The position numbers and the translations under genes were made by a program. A stretch of 5,629 nt of DNA from Candidatus Obscuribacterales bacterium. Lineage in GTDB: Bacteria; Cyanobacteriota; Vampirovibrionia; Obscuribacterales; Obscuribacteraceae. Location: contig JAKFVJ010000498.1 in the NCBI GenBank assembly GCA_021732245.1, positions 1 to 5,629 on the forward strand. The letters run 5' to 3'. Below are positions 4,736 through 5,629 of the stretch, in pieces (the first letter of the stretch is position 1; each line of letters starts with the position of its first letter). The notes under the pieces were generated by a model. It did no database searches. It saw only the letters and a program-made list of their open reading frames with translations, and was not told the DNA's origin.

Positions 4736-5062
4736 TTACTTACTATGCTGCTTCAGCAGATCGACTTCCTTTCTCTTGTTGTCCTTGCCTTCGTACTTGA
4801 TCTCGACAAGTTCAGTCAGGTCTTCAAGAATGTACCAGCCAGGAGCATGATGCTCTGGAATAATCAGCACGCAATTGTACTTTTCCTTCTTGTTACGAGG
4901 ATGTGTGACTGTCATGAACTCGTAATAACAAGATGAATACCTCAGCTCAGTTCTGTCGTCATGTATGACTCTCAGCTCTCTGTTGCAGTTATCCAACTTT
5001 GAGAGTCCGGCATTCCGTAGCTTACTCACCCTATCTACGACTTTTTGAAAAATGTATGCCAT
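4736..5062 (-). CDS. Family X protein (paralogue 2), 108 aa, function unknown
   Basis: It aligns end to end with the 1385-1720 product, about 57% identical over an 82-residue ungapped core. Conserved are Cys26, Cys45 (YSSCYYEFM) and Cys64 (YNC), the PEHH motif, LEDLTELVEIKYEGK and VDLLKQ. The divergent N-termini keep a similar basic helix. AAGGAG lies eight bases before the ATG at 5062. The start overlaps the 3' end of the 5031-5408 gene by 32 bases, which implies cotranscription and possible coupling. The exonuclease gene follows 71 bp downstream. The same order, family X then exonuclease, is seen on the left with three genes in between. No known domain is recognised. Confidence 0.85.
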   Translation of the reverse strand: MAYIFQKVVDRVSKLRNAGLSKLDNCNRELRVIHDDRTELRYSSCYYEFMTVTHPRNKKEKYNCVLIIPEHHAPGWYILEDLTELVEIKYEGKDNKRKEVDLLKQHSK

Positions 5063-5408
5063 GTACTTTCTCCTTTTTGGGTTTCCACTGCGGATCTTGA
5101 ACGCGCTTTGTTAGAATGAATCTCTCGCCAATTCGCGTTTCACTTTCTTGGCTCGATCGCTCCGCCCACTGATTAGCTGAAATTTCCGGCTTCGTGGTGA
5201 CGTTATCCCACTCTTTTTTAAGTCGGTTGGTCAACATCTTCACGAGAGCTTTATGCATGTTGCCCGTCAGGTCAAACTTGCTGTCATAAAGCACGAAGGA
5301 AGCTCTTATCTCATCATCAACCAGCGTCACGTCTAGGTGCTCTTTTTCCAAGCCAACTTCTAGATCTGCCAACTGCCAGTCGACCATAGTGGACAACCAG
5401 CCAGTCAT
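5031..5408 (-). CDS. Hypothetical protein, 125 aa, basic C-terminus; N-terminus may be truncated
   Basis: I do not recognise this protein. It begins MTGWLSTMVDWQL, with GGAG about seven bases before the ATG at 5408. The N-terminal half alternates strands and acidic residues (HLDVTLVDDEIRASFVLYDS), then has a basic amphipathic helix (NMHKALVKMLTNRLKKEW). The C-terminal third is polar, with an Arg/Lys-rich tail (KPKKEK..., FSKSRR) that could bind nucleic acid. The frame stays open upstream to a TAA at 5505-5507 with a coding-like Lys/Glu/Arg coiled-coil sequence but no start codon. ATG 5408 may therefore be an internal Met of a once longer gene. It overlaps the family X start by 32 bases. Confidence 0.72.
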   Translation of the reverse strand: MTGWLSTMVDWQLADLEVGLEKEHLDVTLVDDEIRASFVLYDSKFDLTGNMHKALVKMLTNRLKKEWDNVTTKPEISANQWAERSSQESETRIGERFILTKRVQDPQWKPKKEKVHGIHFSKSRR

Positions 5409-5550
5409 TACATCGCTCCGCTCTTTCTCCGTCCTTCGTCTCGTTTCTTCAACAGCCTTGAAATCTGCCGCTCTTCTAGCTTCCTCGTCTTCTTTCTTTT
5501 TTCGTTAGAAATGGCCCCGGAAATTTAGGCCAGGTCGAGAGATAGAATTG
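5409..5550 (-). other. Purine-rich intergenic stretch, possible lost N-terminal coding region
   Basis: On the minus strand 5411-5510 is almost all purine and reads as charged peptide in more than one frame. The frame continuous with MTGW (5031-5408) gives coiled-coil-like residues such as EARRAADFKAVEETRRR and is open to TAA at 5505-5507. A second frame ends in TAA overlapping the ATG at 5408. A weak hairpin (TGGCC/GGCCA, 11-base loop, then TTTCT) lies at 5512-5532 and could be a poor terminator for the gene entering from the right. No promoter is recognised. Confidence 0.3.
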
Positions 5551-5629
5551 CTACCCCGAAAATGCTGTAATAGCACAAATCAAGAGGAGCAAAATCGAAA
5601 TGACAAAGAGCCCAAGAAAACACAATGCC
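5551..5629 (-). CDS. Probable small membrane protein, C-terminal part, start beyond window
   Basis: From the right edge the minus strand stays open to a TAG at 5551-5553. The last residues are strongly hydrophobic, with LGLFVISILLLLICAITAF then SG and stop. This would form a single membrane helix at the very C-terminus. Strand and position fit the first gene of the right-hand block. Only 25 codons are visible, so chance cannot be excluded. A competing reading on the plus strand is an ATG at 5600 (MTKSPRKHNA) with GAGGAG ten bases upstream. Confidence 0.45.
   Translation of the reverse strand, partial: ALCFLGLFVISILLLLICAITAFSG

Noticed and set aside
5496..5503. A-AAA-AAG slippery sequence on the minus strand as programmed frameshift signal
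   Set aside because: In the frame where the heptamer is correctly phased, a -1 slip leads into a short frame ending at TAG about 20 bases on, not into a gene.
5600..5629. Plus-strand start MTKSPRKHNA with GAGGAG ten bases upstream
   Set aside because: Only ten codons are visible, and the antisense frame reads as a clear membrane helix. Kept only as an alternative.
1..5629. tRNA, rRNA, CRISPR array, transposase or integrase
   Set aside because: No regularly spaced direct repeats, no cloverleaf-like T-loop sequence noticed, and no mobile-element enzyme in any supported frame.

Overview
This is a bacterial window of moderate GC, with strong Shine-Dalgarno sites (AAAGGAG, GGAGGTG, AGGAGG) in front of most genes. 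The species cannot be named from the sequence. It looks like accessory DNA: a run of small, mostly unrecognised genes on the minus strand, with paralogues inside the window, one intergenic repeat and one apparent gene remnant. No tRNA, rRNA, CRISPR array, transposase or integrase was seen.

Layout, in minus-strand transcription order from the right. The block starts with the C-terminal end of a probable small membrane protein (5551 to edge). Next come an unrecognised charged protein (5031-5408), a 108-residue protein of an unnamed family, here called family X (4736-5062), an Eri1/KapD-like DEDDh exonuclease (4134-4664) and a three-helix membrane protein whose start overlaps the exonuclease stop (3706-4137). 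This block is closed by a 13-bp hairpin (3580-3613). The hairpin also serves the only convincing plus-strand gene (3216-3494) and the probable nucleotidyltransferase remnant overlapping its end (3487-3570). A GC-rich palindromic repeat lies at about 3121-3170.

A second minus-strand block runs from 2947 to the left edge. It contains a 245-residue unrecognised protein, a CxxCxGxG zinc-knuckle protein with a coiled coil (1802-2146), a second family X member (1385-1720), an unrecognised 168-residue protein (724-1230), an 84-residue possible effector-associated domain protein (426-680) and an unrecognised 100-residue protein (68-370). At the left edge are the first ten codons of a second DEDDh exonuclease (1-31).

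The most interesting feature is that family X and the exonuclease each occur twice, in the same order and strand, with different cargo around them. The two exonuclease starts encode almost the same peptide but differ at nearly every synonymous site, so these are old, selected paralogues. Three minus-strand genes have a hairpin between the previous gene and their own ribosome binding site. A nucleotide-processing or conflict-related island is a possible reading, but no biochemical role can be assigned beyond the exonuclease.
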